From assembly GCA_015179125.1 (NCBI GenBank), contig WHVA01000024.1, positions 412,329-476,328 of the forward strand: a stretch of 64,000 nt of DNA, given 5' to 3'. The notes under the pieces are model-generated. The model saw only the letters and a program-made list of their open reading frames with translations. It was not told the DNA's origin and ran no database searches. Shown here piece after piece: positions 34,110 to 43,944 of this stretch (position 1 is the first letter of the stretch; each line of letters opens with the position of its first letter). Source of the DNA: Gautieria morchelliformis (Eukaryota > Basidiomycota > Agaricomycetes > Gomphales > Gomphaceae). Position numbers and translations under genes: made by a program.

Positions 34110-34656
34110 ATGTCAAGCGTGTCAAGCATTGCCGACTCTCTCTCTCGAGTTATTAGAGAATCCTCGGATGGAACAGTACCGGTGGCGTCACTCGTGGACC
34201 TTCTCCAGGCCGCTACTACTGCTGGCGCTATCGCTAAACCTCCGCTACGGGTCATAGTTCGATGGAAAAGTCGCAGAATGATAGTCTCAAGAGACATGCT
34301 GAAATCAAACAGCCTGACAGTAGGTGGACGTTGCAAACAATCATCAGCTTCGTTAATTCATAGAAAACATCTTGATTAGACACTCTACGTGTTTTTCACA
34401 AAAGAAATAATCGACTTCGACGGATCCTCTCGTCGTATACAATCCTTTTCGGGACTTACTTGCCTATGAGGTTCTACGTCACACTCCTCGGGGGCATGGC
34501 GCTTCCGAAGGGGAAGAACTGGAGGTACCAGACTGCGGTCAGTCATGGAGCTCTATCGTGCCTACTATCGATGAAGTACACATATTGACGCATGAGGAGC
34601 ACCTTGCGAGACGACGCGGAGAGCCGAAGTCTGGTGACAAAACCATCCATGCTTAA
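34110..34656 (+). pseudogene. Family A paralogue B, probably decayed
   Basis: Exon 1 (MSSVSSIADSLSRVIRESSD to VIVRWKSRRMIVSRDMLKSN) matches the start of family A. A GTAGGT...GATTAG intron leads to TLYVFFTKEII. After that the homologous line FYVTLLGG and IDEVHILTHEEHLARR need changes of frame (a G lost in the G-run near 34490, and another shift before it), ending at 34656. Either it is broken or it uses an exon I cannot define. Confidence 0.55.
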
Positions 34657-35035
34657 AGATTGACCAGACTTGGAGAGGAGTATACACAGCCTGCCATGGT
34701 GATCGAGCGGTCGTCGTTGAAGTTTGAAAGCCTGGAATTCCTTGTGGAATGGACATCCAATCAAGTACATCAACTAATTCACAGTGCATAGATGGTATAC
34801 AGCAGGAGTGTGCGCAAAAATCATGATCTTTCTTGAAATACAATCTGTGCACGCCTGTTCGGAACCCAGGACAGGATGGATGGAAACCGTACCTTGAGTT
34901 CTTCAGCTTCAAGCCCGGACCCAGCTAGGGTCGTACTTGCTAACTTCCAAGCCATGCGTCCTCACAGGGCCGGTCACTGTATCGAAACGATGTACAGCCC
35001 TAGCCTACACATAACCACACCCTCGACCCCTGGAG

Positions 35036-35445
35036 ATAGTATTTGCCAGATCTGCTTTGCAAGTCCAACAGCTTGCTGGTATGTGGTCAGGAAACACTGG
35101 TCATGCCGGTTCTTCCAATCAATGATTGCAACAATTTCAGGCGCTATACGGTGCGTTCACAGATGCATTTGATTTAATACGAAGGACTGGGAACCAATCT
35201 CTGGAGAAACGAGACCCAATTTTACCCGCATACCAATGAAATTCTATGCCACATTTCTATGGGGCCCGGGTACTGAGAAGACAGATTATGACGTATCGAC
35301 GGGTGGCGAGGACTCATGGAAAGGTACCGTGAAAAATATCGGCGAAGTCCACATATTCACGATGGCTGAGCACTATGCGAGACGAGAGGAAGAGGAGAAA
35401 CTGTTTGAGGGAAGGGGCGAACCGGGAGTTTCTACTACTGCATGA
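35036..35445 (+). pseudogene. Family A paralogue A', truncated copy
   Basis: This is a duplicate of 32290-32729. The first part, VFARSALQ, has an inserted base, the intron ends TTTCAG at about 35140, and exon 2 reads LYGAFTDAFDLIRRTGNQSL. A short deletion then breaks the frame before KFYATFLWGPGTEK and EVHIFTMAEHYARREEEEK-STTA. The 5' exon is missing, so it is a pseudogene. Confidence 0.75.
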
Positions 35446-35656
35446 GAAGGGTTAGTTGTTAAATGTACACCAGTGAACGGTGTAGACATTCAGTAGGGCC
35501 GCTTCTCTGCAGACAACCATCCTTATCCTTGTAACGCCCGTTGCGTTTCCCTCTGCGATAATAAGTAGAGCTCAAATTAATGCCGTGGGAAAAGGAGCTG
35601 TCGCTGGTCCGGACTCTGTACCAATATCTCTGCGCATACCTATCGCCAGAGAATCC

Positions 35657-35777
35657 ATGTCAACAACTAATCTTCACTCCTTCATGGTGTATGCTTCCGA
35701 TTGCCCTGATGCAGCCGAACGCCGACAGAAAGTTCGAGACCAGCATTTGGTTGGCATTAAAGAACTTCATGATTCCG
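35657..35777 (+). pseudogene. YCII copy 3, 5' part of split gene
   Basis: MSTTNLHSFMVYASDCPDA to IKELHDS matches exon 1 of YCII 2. Homology stops exactly after ATTCCG at 35777, where foreign sequence starts. The remainder of the gene resumes at 40616. Confidence 0.85.
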
Positions 35778-35960
35778 CCGGGGGCGCGCAAGTCCCTAGA
35801 TTCGAGTTCGTGCCGCCACTGGTGCTGGAGGATGGGTTTGAAAGTCGCAGCAGCTCTGACAAGCAGGACAAGCCGCGACGGGGTCTATATGGTATTCTTC
35901 TGGTGAGGGCTGTTGGCCATGGCCATGCACCGTTGTAGGCACGTTCATGAGTACCGAACA

Positions 35961-35994
35961 CGGCCAGTCCCACTGATCACAGTGGGACTGGCCG
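35961..35994. repeat. Perfect 15-bp stem palindrome
   Basis: CGGCCAGTCCCACTG, a four-base spacer ATCA and the exact reverse complement. A strong hairpin near the left end of the insertion; it could be a terminator-like or recombination structure. Confidence 0.85.
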
Positions 35995-36165
35995 CGTGCA
36001 GTACCAACGAATGAGCCTACGACGGTCGCAAGATATGTGATGCTCCGTAGCATACTTCAAGCATACTTCACCGTCACCTGCTTCCCATTCTCCATCGACG
36101 TCCATCGGACCGCCTCTTCACCCTGCTGAGTCAGGGGGCGTGCAACTCTCCTGAGACCGCCGTGG

Positions 36166-37465
36166 TCACGTCGTTGCAGATACGACTGGGGCCGACAAGG
36201 ACCCGGTACCATCGAAAGTTCCAGGAGAGTGCCGCGGCCCATCAGCTTTGGAGGCTACTTCAGCATGCTAGACATCAGAGAACGTGAGTAATGGTACACA
36301 GCGGCTACAAGCAGATCCGTAGACAGAGAGGAGCCAATGTCCTCTTTCGAGTGACGACTCCATCCCTGGCCCGTATGCGCAGAGTAGGGAAAAGCATTGC
36401 ATGCCTGAGCGTTCCGAAGCCCATCCTTGAACATTCCTGGCCGCTCCAAGTCCCTCTCGAGAGGATCCACGCCCTTGCCTTTGTCAGGCTTCGACGACGC
36501 TCCAGCTGACTTAGCGCGGTCTGGGTCTTCCGTCTCATTGCCCCCAAGATCTTTTTCTTGAGGTCGGCATCTGTCTTGTGGCGAGGCGAGGCGGGCTAGA
36601 CAACAGAGCACGTAAGTAATGGTACACAGAGAGGAGCCGATGTCCTCTTTCGAGTGACGACACCATCCCTGGCCCGTATGCGCAGAGTAGGGAAAAGCAT
36701 TGCGTACCTGAGCGTTCCGAAGCACATCCTTGAACATTCCTGCCCCCCCCTCTCGAGGGGATCCCCGGCCTTGCCTTTGTCGGGCTTCGATGTCTGCTCT
36801 CGGAGAGAAATAGGCTTGCCTTCTTTCTTATCCGCGAGCGTGGTGTCGGTTGGCACGGTATGGCGTGCCTTGTGGGGAGAGTCGACGTGATCGCGCGTCC
36901 TACGTGGCTCCTGATGTGACGGCCGTGGTGCCTTGGACGGCTGGTGATGGCTGTTATACGAAGATGTGAGCTGAGGCAAATCGGCATAATAAAACAGCGC
37001 ACAGGACATCCCCCGATGATCCTTGATCCTTCTGAGAAGGTTTTTTACGGCTGGCCGAGGCGCTGCCTGAAATAGATGATGCTATGTTAGCTTCGACGCA
37101 AAGGTCCCCCAACGACGACTTACCAGGCGGACGTGTAGGATTAGATTTTGAGGAAAGCAGTGCCTCCAGTGCCTCAGGCGGCGCCTTCACTGCGGACTTT
37201 GAGGACGATGCCACAGGTTGCTAATAGGTGCCGTCAAAAAAATCGTTCTCTTTGACCGTCATAAGTAAGCACATACCTGTCCAGTCTGCTTGTCGTCAGT
37301 CAGGGACGCGGCAAATGAAGGTAGTTTCTTCTGAGAGAAAGTTCAAATAAGGTGATGTGCAGTGGCAGTGGCGGCGGGTGGACGAAGGCGATATGGATAG
37401 GATTGTAACTGACCGTCATTGTGTTGCGGTCGTCCGAAGAGCCTTGGACGGATGTTGTTGGGCAT
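36166..37465 (-). CDS. Unrecognised multi-exon gene with repeated intron
   Basis: Probable start MPNNIRPRLFGRPQHND (37465). Exon-like pieces continue KKLPSFAASLTDDKQTGQ, QPVASSSKSAVKAPPEALEA, SASASRKKPSQKDQGSSG, a Ser/Lys-rich stretch and two related units, SKPDKGKAGDPLERGG and SKPDKGKGVDPLERDLERPG, each followed by MFKD.LRNAQ before an intron; the last exon ends APVVSATT-stop at 36166. The protein would be basic, disordered and without a known domain. The join between the first two exons is out of phase with the donor I chose (GTCAGT at 37413), so either an exon is wrong or the gene is damaged. Introns at 36596-36707 and 36268-36404 are homologous to each other and to introns at 39222 and 39423. 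Confidence 0.4.
36268..36404 (-). repeat. Introner-like copy 1 (137 bp, GC donor)
   Basis: Runs from GCATGC (donor, after CTCAG) to GATGTCTAG on the minus strand and shares ATGCTTTTCCC, CATACGGGCCAGGGATGG and GAGGACATYGGCTCCTC with the other copies. It has an extra block near its acceptor end. Confidence 0.6.
36596..36707 (-). repeat. Introner-like copy 2 (112 bp)
   Basis: Minus strand GTACGC...TTGTCTAG. Homology to the plus-strand copies begins a few bases after the donor and ends at the acceptor, while the flanking exons are unrelated. Confidence 0.6.
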
Positions 37466-38459
37466 GGCTGAATGTGTTGATCAAGGTGAGAATGGTAAAA
37501 CTGGCGTAAGTGATCGCGGCGGGTACTTACAGTGGGGCGAGCTGAGAGTCGGGTGGGGAACAGCGCACGTGTGCTTTCCGCAACGCGCGTGGTGTATCTT
37601 GGGACTTGGGCAAGATGCTTTATCTTGGGGCAGGATGGACGAGGTTGGATGCGGGTGGCAGGAAAAAGAAGGGCAGGCGACTCGGCCATCCCCGGACGAT
37701 ATCGCACTCATTCGAAAGCCTCAAGGACAGACACGTAGGTCACCCAAATCGAACCAACTGCGAAAGACGGTTCCAGAGCGCCGCGTACGAATCCCGGGCC
37801 GCTGATGGGGGTTCCGTGTGAAAATTACACCCAACTTCACAGTAAGCATTCTCACAGGCTGTTTGTATCGTTCCGCTTTCTGTATCGCTTCTCTGAGAAT
37901 TGTCCTGCCTCGACGATCGATGCTCAAAAAAGGGTATTACTGGTGGCTTGTCCCCGGTACACAAAGCTTCGGCCTCAGACCAAACCTGGCCAGAATCTGC
38001 CAGCTCAGTCTTTCCCACCTCATGGCGATTGCTCTACTAGTTACATACGGTGAAGTCGTCTCGACCCCGGATCATTGAGGCTGTGCTTGCGATTATTAGT
38101 ATTATGATTTCTTGCAAGCACTCCCGCCTAAGAGAATGCTAATTGGCGCTGGTGAAGTTTTTCCATCAAATGATCCTGACCTTAGGTGAAAAGCCTGTTC
38201 TACCTCAGAGGTTGGCAGGGTGTGGCGGCAGAGCGCATCCATTGCTCAGGTGCGCTGATATGCCTTTGTCTGCTGGGTAGCTCAGTGACGAGCTGTACTT
38301 AGGGCTGGGCCCGGGTGACCGCTGAATAGACAAGCCAGCCGTTATCTTTTTTCGATTCCATTGACGTCGCTTATACTTATTATGTTAGGGAGCTGTTTCG
38401 GCCGAAGGCGGACTTTGAACCTAGCGCTCATCAGCGGAACAATGGCGTACTTGCTCGAA

Positions 38460-38466
38460 TATAAAT
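38460..38466 (+). promoter_or_regulatory. TATA box of the three-module gene
   Basis: TATAAAT lies 50 bp before the ATG at 38516, with a C-rich leader between. This is a standard arrangement for a fungal gene and supports the start chosen. Confidence 0.55.
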
Positions 38467-38515
38467 TCCTTTGTTCCGTCCTGCCACCCAACGACCCAAC
38501 TCACATCCACCACAA

Positions 38516-39174
38516 ATGTCCCGTCCCGGCCCTTCCAACGTGAGTACCGTTCTCATGCTACCACTGCTGGAACTGACAGTACGTGCAGATTCTGCCTAGT
38601 CTTAGCAGCCTCGGGCTGCGTGAACATCAGCCCTCGCGGCCAGCGTCGGTTGGGGACCTCACCCTCCCTCCCATGCAGCAACACCAACATTGGGATTGGC
38701 AGCGTCCCCGGGCGCTTAATGTGAGTACACAAATATCACGCGCTCTCCCTGCTTGAACTGAGAGCGGTGCCAGACACCAAACCTGCCGACCCTCGGCAGC
38801 CTAGGGCTGTACGAGCAGCCGCCACCGCGGCCACTACAGCTGAGGGAGCTAACGCTCCCTCAGATTCAATACCCACAACAATGGGATTTACCTGGCCCAC
38901 CGATGCTAAATGTGAGTACATGATGCATGTTCATGTTCTCCTCCATCCACCATGACTTTTTTTATTTCGCGGAGCTGACAACGGCCCTTGCACACGGATC
39001 GTGGGAAGTTGAAACGTCTGGCAGACGTTTCAACTTCCAACGATCCGCAGCCTCGGGCTGCTGGATCGCCCCCAACTCCCGCCACCATGGGATTGGGAGT
39101 TAACACTCCCACCCATCCACCCACCTAACGGGGATGGGCCCGCGATGGTGCATGGGCAGCAGCCCTTGCACTAA
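38516..39174 (+). CDS. Small three-module protein, one module per phase-0 exon (LTLPP family)
   Basis: Four exons: 38516-38539 (MSRPGPSN), 38589-38720, 38774-38911 and 39025-39174, with introns starting GTGAGT and ending GTGCAG, TGCCAG and TGGCAG. All junctions fall between codons, giving a 147-residue protein. Exons 2-4 each encode the same module: LPSLSSLGL...GDLTLPPMQ...HWDW; LPTLGSLGLYE...RELTLPQIQ...QQWD; LPTIRSLGLLD...WELTLPPIH. The pattern is LP-[ST]-[LI]-x-[SK]-LGL, 15-18 residues, then [DE]-LTLPP-x-[QH], often ending W-D. A minus-strand gene at 43945-44707 joins one such module to two zinc-finger-like motifs, so this short form may be a regulator or a truncated relative. It lies in the 4.84 kb insertion. 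Confidence 0.7.
38996..39047. repeat. Near-perfect inverted repeat at an intron/exon border
   Basis: GAAGTTGAAACGTCTG, one G, then its exact complement, extended outward by GGATCGTGG/CCAACGATCC with one mismatch. The proposed acceptor of exon 4 (GGCAG at 39024) lies in its centre, so folding could affect splicing. Confidence 0.8.
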
Positions 39175-39221
39175 GTCTAGTCGGGGATGGCTGGGGACGC
39201 ATTCACCCGCTTATAGTCAAG

Positions 39222-39345
39222 GTAGGTCATGCTTTTCCCCGCTGTCCACATACGGGCCAGGGATGGAGTCGTGACTCGCGAGAGGACATCGGCTCCTCTC
39301 TGTCTGCGCCGTTCTGTGTCGTTACTTACGTGCTTTATTATCTAG
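39222..39345 (+). repeat. Introner-like copy 3 (124 bp)
   Basis: GTAGGTCATGCTTTTCCCC to TTATTATCTAG on the plus strand. It is homologous through its length to the minus-strand introns at 36268 and 36596. The 77-bp exon-like stretch 39346-39422 follows. Confidence 0.6.
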
Positions 39346-39422
39346 TCCGCGGAACCACAGGCCCAGGTGGAGATGCCGCGGCGGCTGGGGCTGCTGCGGC
39401 AGAGGCTGGTCGGGATGACCAG

Positions 39423-39544
39423 GTAGGTCATGCTTTCCCCCAATGCGCATACGGGCCAGGGATGGAGTCGTGCCTCGAGAGAGGACATCGGCTCCTCTCT
39501 GTCTGCGCCGTTCTGTGTCGTTACTTACGTGCTTTATTATCTAG
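39423..39544 (+). repeat. Introner-like copy 4 (122 bp)
   Basis: Nearly identical to copy 3, with the same donor and acceptor, and followed by a second copy of the 77-bp exon-like stretch (39545-39621). A fifth, truncated copy starts at 39622 and fades after about 35 bp. Alanine/glycine-rich readings of the exon units are not assigned to a gene. Confidence 0.6.
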
Positions 39545-40164
39545 TCCGCGGAACCACGGGCCCAGGTGGAGATGCTGCGGCGGCTGGGGCTGCTGCGGCA
39601 GAGCCTGGTCGGAATGACCAGGTAGGTCATGCTTTCCCCCACTCTGCGCATATTAATAACTGCAATCGGCAGTACACAAGCGTGTGTAGTCGGGGATGGT
39701 TGGAGACGCATTCACCTGCCTATAGTCAGGCAACGTCCGGGTTGCGACTGCGGGTGGATGTACGGATTTCTTTTCGCTTGAGAAAACTAGTCGAATAGAA
39801 GTCGATCGTGGATGTCACCCTGCAGGGTGTTTTAAAAATTTGCTTTTGTTTTTGCTTTGTTTTGTACTTGATTTCCTTTGTTTCATGTTTGCTGTGGCGT
39901 TTGCTTTGGTCTTGTTAATGTCGCTTTCTTGTCCTGTGCTATCGGAGGTCTGTAGTGTACTTCTTGTCCTGTGCCATCGGGGGTCTGCAATGTCATCATT
40001 TGTCGGGCACTCCGGTGCGGTTGAACAGCTGCAATTCATCGATTGGCTACCCGGGACGAGTACGTTTGTATCGGGTTCGAACATATACACGAGACAAATT
40101 CAGACGTGTCGAGGACATATCACGTTTCATCAATCACCTGTATTAGGCTATTCAGAGGTAGGTA

Positions 40165-40542
40165 ACTGGCTTCCTTCGCGGAAGGAAAGCAAACCATCTC
40201 CATCCGCCATGACATTGTCTTTTTTATTTCGCGGAGCTGACAGTTAACGGCCCTTGCAGACGTACGGTGCCAAGCGTCGGGAGGTGCATGGTGTACCAGC
40301 TCCCGACGATCGGCAGCCTCGGGGGCTGCCTCACCGGCACCAATCGCCGCCACCCTGGGATTGGGACACGGGGAAGGATGGACCATTGCACTAAACAACC
40401 CCCATCTGGGGACGGCATGGGAGACGCCGCCTCCAAAGGGAGTGATCATGTGGTCACTAGCGCAAGGGTGGCCCCAGCACAAAAGGCGGTCAACCGGACG
40501 CCAAGAAGGAGAAAGGAAAGAAGGGAAGTATTGGGGAACTGA
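40165..40542 (+). pseudogene. Decayed LTLPP-family module copy
   Basis: An intron-like stretch ending CCCTTGCAG (40260) resembles intron 3 of the three-module gene (shared TTTTTTATTTCGCGGAGC). The following exon gives YQLPTIGSLGG and, after a frame change in a G-run near 40325, LPHRHQSPPPWDWD. LTLPP itself is lost. Confidence 0.6.
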
Positions 40543-40615
40543 GACCGCGTCATCTTTACGCACTACTTTACAGCTTGTCCGGTCCTGGTTTGCGATCCAT
40601 CGATTGTTGTCTTCA

Positions 40616-40949
40616 ATTCCGGGACGTTGAGTGCGTGTCGCCGAGTTTCAACCTTTGCCTTGACTGGGTACAAGTTATCATGTCGTCGTTGCAGAGGTCG
40701 GTGGTGCACCACTCAGTCCCGCCTCTACTGAGCCCGGGGCAAGCAAGCGTGAGATGGTGGGATCTATGGTCGTCCTTCAAGCGACGAGTGTTGCAGAAGT
40801 AAGAAAGAGGATTGAATCAGACATATACTGGACATCGGACGTTGTGAGTGTCACATCTGACTTTGGGGCAGACTATGCTAGATGTGCCTTAGTGGGATAA
40901 GGAGCGGCTCGTGATCTTGCCTTTCGCACAGGTCCGGTTCCCCAACTAG
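40616..40949 (+). pseudogene. YCII copy 3, 3' part of split gene
   Basis: From ATTCCG the sequence continues exactly where 35777 left off: exon 1 end, GTGCGT...TTGCAG intron, VGGAPLSPAS...GSMVVLQATSVAEVRKRI, a GTGAGT...CTTAG intron and WDKERLVILPFAQ...PN-stop. Apart from the insertion the reading frame looks open. Confidence 0.85.
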
Positions 40950-41359
40950 AGTCTCCACTCACATTTATTATTTCCATGTACTTCGCGATTCTACTCGCTC
41001 AAAACGAATCTATGTCGGTCTCATGCTGTTAGACTGGGGCCACATACACTCTAAGCCTTCGGCTCCGATAACGTTCTCCTAGCTCTCATGGGGCTTGGCG
41101 GATATTATCTGCTCATGGCTGGTCATATAACTAAAGCTTCCCTGGCTCGTTCTGCACTTTGACCCTCCGCGACGTCTCTCTAAAACTAACTTCTCTGGGA
41201 AGGAGTGGATTTCTATTATGGTTCTATTTAGGAAGCAGGTATATCGAGCTGGTATACACTTAGTGGCTCTCGTGAATTGACCGCGCTGTTGATGTCAGGC
41301 TAACACGGCGATTGTAATTCCAGTGGACAAGAAATGTCCTTCAACTCTTCCCTTCCTCC

Positions 41360-43665
41360 AAGTTTCAAGTCTCATTAACGATATCACGAAATTCGAGGGT
41401 GACCACGGCGACATACCATCTGGGCCCGTCACCAGCGACGTATTGTTGCAGCTTGACGGCCTCGATCTTACACCTTACTTTCCCCAGCCCCTCATATCGG
41501 CATGCAGCGGGCTTGTCTCGGATCCCCGCCTGGCCCTCAGAGCAAAAAAACGCCACCATTATATCCCCCCAGGCTGTTCATACTTCAGGTGTTCAGGAGT
41601 CAAATGTCAGTACCAAATTGGATCAATCAGATTGGTATACCTGTATTTTTCAGCCCAAGATCAATCAATACCACCAAGGTCCACTGGTTTGGGATACTAG
41701 AATGATCAAGTCAGAGGCCGCCAACGGTGACAGGTACGCGTCCCTCATCATCATTCTCGTTTTTCTTTGCTGATAATGTTTTGCGACAGGATCTGGGCCA
41801 TCTGGAACTAGGGCATTTACGATCTCACATATCACCGTCTTTCAGGGCGACAATTCATTGTCTTTTCTGGATGCCAATATTACCGCTATTTTCAAGCAGC
41901 AACCAGGTCAAGACATATCTGGTCAATTGAATCGTGTTCTTGGTCGAATGGACACCAACACCAGAAATATGAACACGGCCTGCGTCCAGTGTATGTTTTA
42001 TGGGTGAGACTGATTTCAGGGATGTCAAGTGCAGTATTGTCTCCTCATCGTCTTCTCGGGTTTGATTGTAGCTACAATCGCTGCCAAATGTATGTTCCCG
42101 TCTTTCGGGCTACTGAGTCTTCTGCCTTCTTACCAAATCATTCGAACAGTCCTTGCCTCTCTCCAGCTAACCGGGAAGCGCTCACCCGAACTCTAAGAAA
42201 AAATAATCATATGTCAGGTCTCTTGTTACACTGAAGGCGAAAATCAATCCGCCGCACGATTGATTCATTTGGCTGCTCTCAGATATGATGACAAACCCAA
42301 GTTGATGTTCTTCATTTGTGATGGAAATATCATCGGTAGTGGCAATGATCGCCGACGCTTCGTATTGTACTCGACATCCTCGGCGTCGATCCCCAGCCGG
42401 ATCCAGAGCCTTTGCTGTTCAAGTCTGTCGGCGAAGGATCCAAACAGCTTAACTACGGAAAAGTCTACTCCAGCTTGTACGGGTTTGAGGGTCACGTGGT
42501 ACCCTGAGTGTCATCGTCTTGACTTTAGTTTGCTGTTTTATTCATATCCTCCAGGTATATGGTTGTCGTTAAGGTCGGAAAGCCCAGTGCACGCACAAAG
42601 CCCGGAAATCATGGCAAACGCGATTTACAGATCCTGCTGATGCACTATCTCAATCGTGTTCATTTCGATGCGCCTATGACGCCCCTGGAGCTTGAGATCT
42701 ACCATCAGATGCGTAATGTAATTGGTATTGATCCAGCGTTTTACTAGTACATTTCTATGGTGGACGCCGGTACAGTGGGTTGTTACGCAACGGAAAGCTG
42801 AATTTATTGCTTATAAGTCCTTATAGACAGTAGAGCCTGATTCTCTGAACCGTCTCGTGGCATGTTGCGCCGACGATTCCAGTATCATTGGTATATGTGG
42901 CGAAACAAAGCTGGACAACGAACAGATGTCATGGTGAACGATGATTCAGGTACGCCTAATTTTTTTTTCGGGTCAGTGTACTTCAGTGTACGCTTCCGCA
43001 ATAACTGTCAGGTCTACGAGTACTATATTTCGCATCACCTTGCAAAGGGATTCGAGAGCTTGTCTGGCTCTGTTACCTGTCTCTCCGGTTGCTCCAGTTT
43101 GTGGACAGCTGACAAGGGACGACCTATTATCATTTCGAACCGCATCATCGATGAATACTCGGAGCCCAATGTCGACACCCTCGACAAGAAGATTCTGTTG
43201 TCGCTTGGGGAAGCTCGGTTTCTGACGACGCTCATGATGAAACATTTCCCAACGTACAAGATGAAGTTCAGTCCTGATGCCATTGCACATACCATTTCTC
43301 CCCATCGGTGGAGCATCCTTCTGTCTCAACGACGGCGATGGATAAACTCTACAGTGCATAATCTTTGCGAGCTGATATTTCTACCTGAACTTTGCGATTT
43401 CTGTTGTTTCTCCATGCGATTTTTTGTTTTCATCGATCTGTTGGGAACGACCGTGAGTCTTATGCCTTATTTATATAAGATTTCCATCCATCTGAAGGTT
43501 CTGTTTAAGATCCTGCCTGCTACCGCTGTTTACGCGAGTCTTTCCTGAGGGACGTGATGGAATTCCTGAACTAATCACGTTATTAGTTGGTATGCCTCAT
43601 TATCATAGTAGCCATAGGTCACGCACCCATTCCAATCATTTCATTGGTTCTGATTGCCGCAGTTT
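41360..43665 (+). pseudogene. Chitin synthase (class V-like) pseudogene
   Basis: Chitin synthases are plasma-membrane glycosyltransferases that polymerise GlcNAc from UDP-GlcNAc. Recognisable blocks in order: [118 protein letters not shown] with [45 protein letters not shown] (the QRRRW motif); and a membrane segment, VISLVLIAAVYFA-like. Several frame changes and stops occur (for example IWAIWN-stop near 41810 and a stop after DPAFY). The catalytic EDR is EAR (SLGEARFL). The N-terminal myosin-like part is absent, and the C-terminal membrane region is cut. Confidence 0.9.
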
Positions 43666-43734
43666 ACTTTGCTGGCCTAAAGCAATAACTCAAACATCTG
43701 AGCTCATCTCTTCACAGCGAGCAAGGCCTCGGTC

Positions 43735-43935
43735 ATGGACGGCGGGCAATTCCGAATGGACGCTGCCAGCCGCGCCACGAGCAACATTGTGGTAAATTTC
43801 GGAACCACATACACAGGGCAGCTTACTGATCTAAGCCAAGACTGGACAATTTTACACGTGACGGTCTACGTGTTGTCCCTACGCTCTACAAAGTCCCATC
43901 GTCGTATCGATGGTCGACGGCAACCCAGCTACCTG
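43735..43935 (+). pseudogene. Hsp70-family ATPase N-terminal fragment
   Basis: IVVNFGTTYTG corresponds to the phosphate-binding start of fungal Hsp70-like proteins (VG.DFGTTYTGV). After a frame shift the sequence reads DNFTRDGLRVVPTLYKVPSS, matching the following region. Only about 65 residues remain before the overlapping minus-strand gene begins. Confidence 0.65.
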
Positions 43936-43944
43936 TCATCTACG

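Larger units (their letters stand above)
35778..40615. mobile_element. 4.84 kb insertion splitting YCII copy 3, with 6-bp duplication
   Basis: The intact paralogue at 33071 reads GATTCCGGGACG. Here the left half ends in ATTCCG (35772-35777) and the right half starts with ATTCCG (40616-40621), so ATTCCG is duplicated around the insert. The ends (CCGGGGGCGCGC and TTGTTGTCTTCA) are not inverted repeats, and no transposase or polymerase is seen. The cargo is a small three-module gene, a minus-strand multi-exon gene, homologous introns and two strong palindromes. The element class is unknown. Confidence 0.65.

Noticed and set aside
35778-35938. Frame continuing from YCII copy 3 into the insertion (GAQVPRFEF...)
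   Set aside because: It only stays open by chance after the junction; it has no resemblance to YCII and the real continuation is at 40616.
40060-40100. GGGTTCGAAC resembling a tRNA B box
   Set aside because: No A box at proper distance and no cloverleaf arms.
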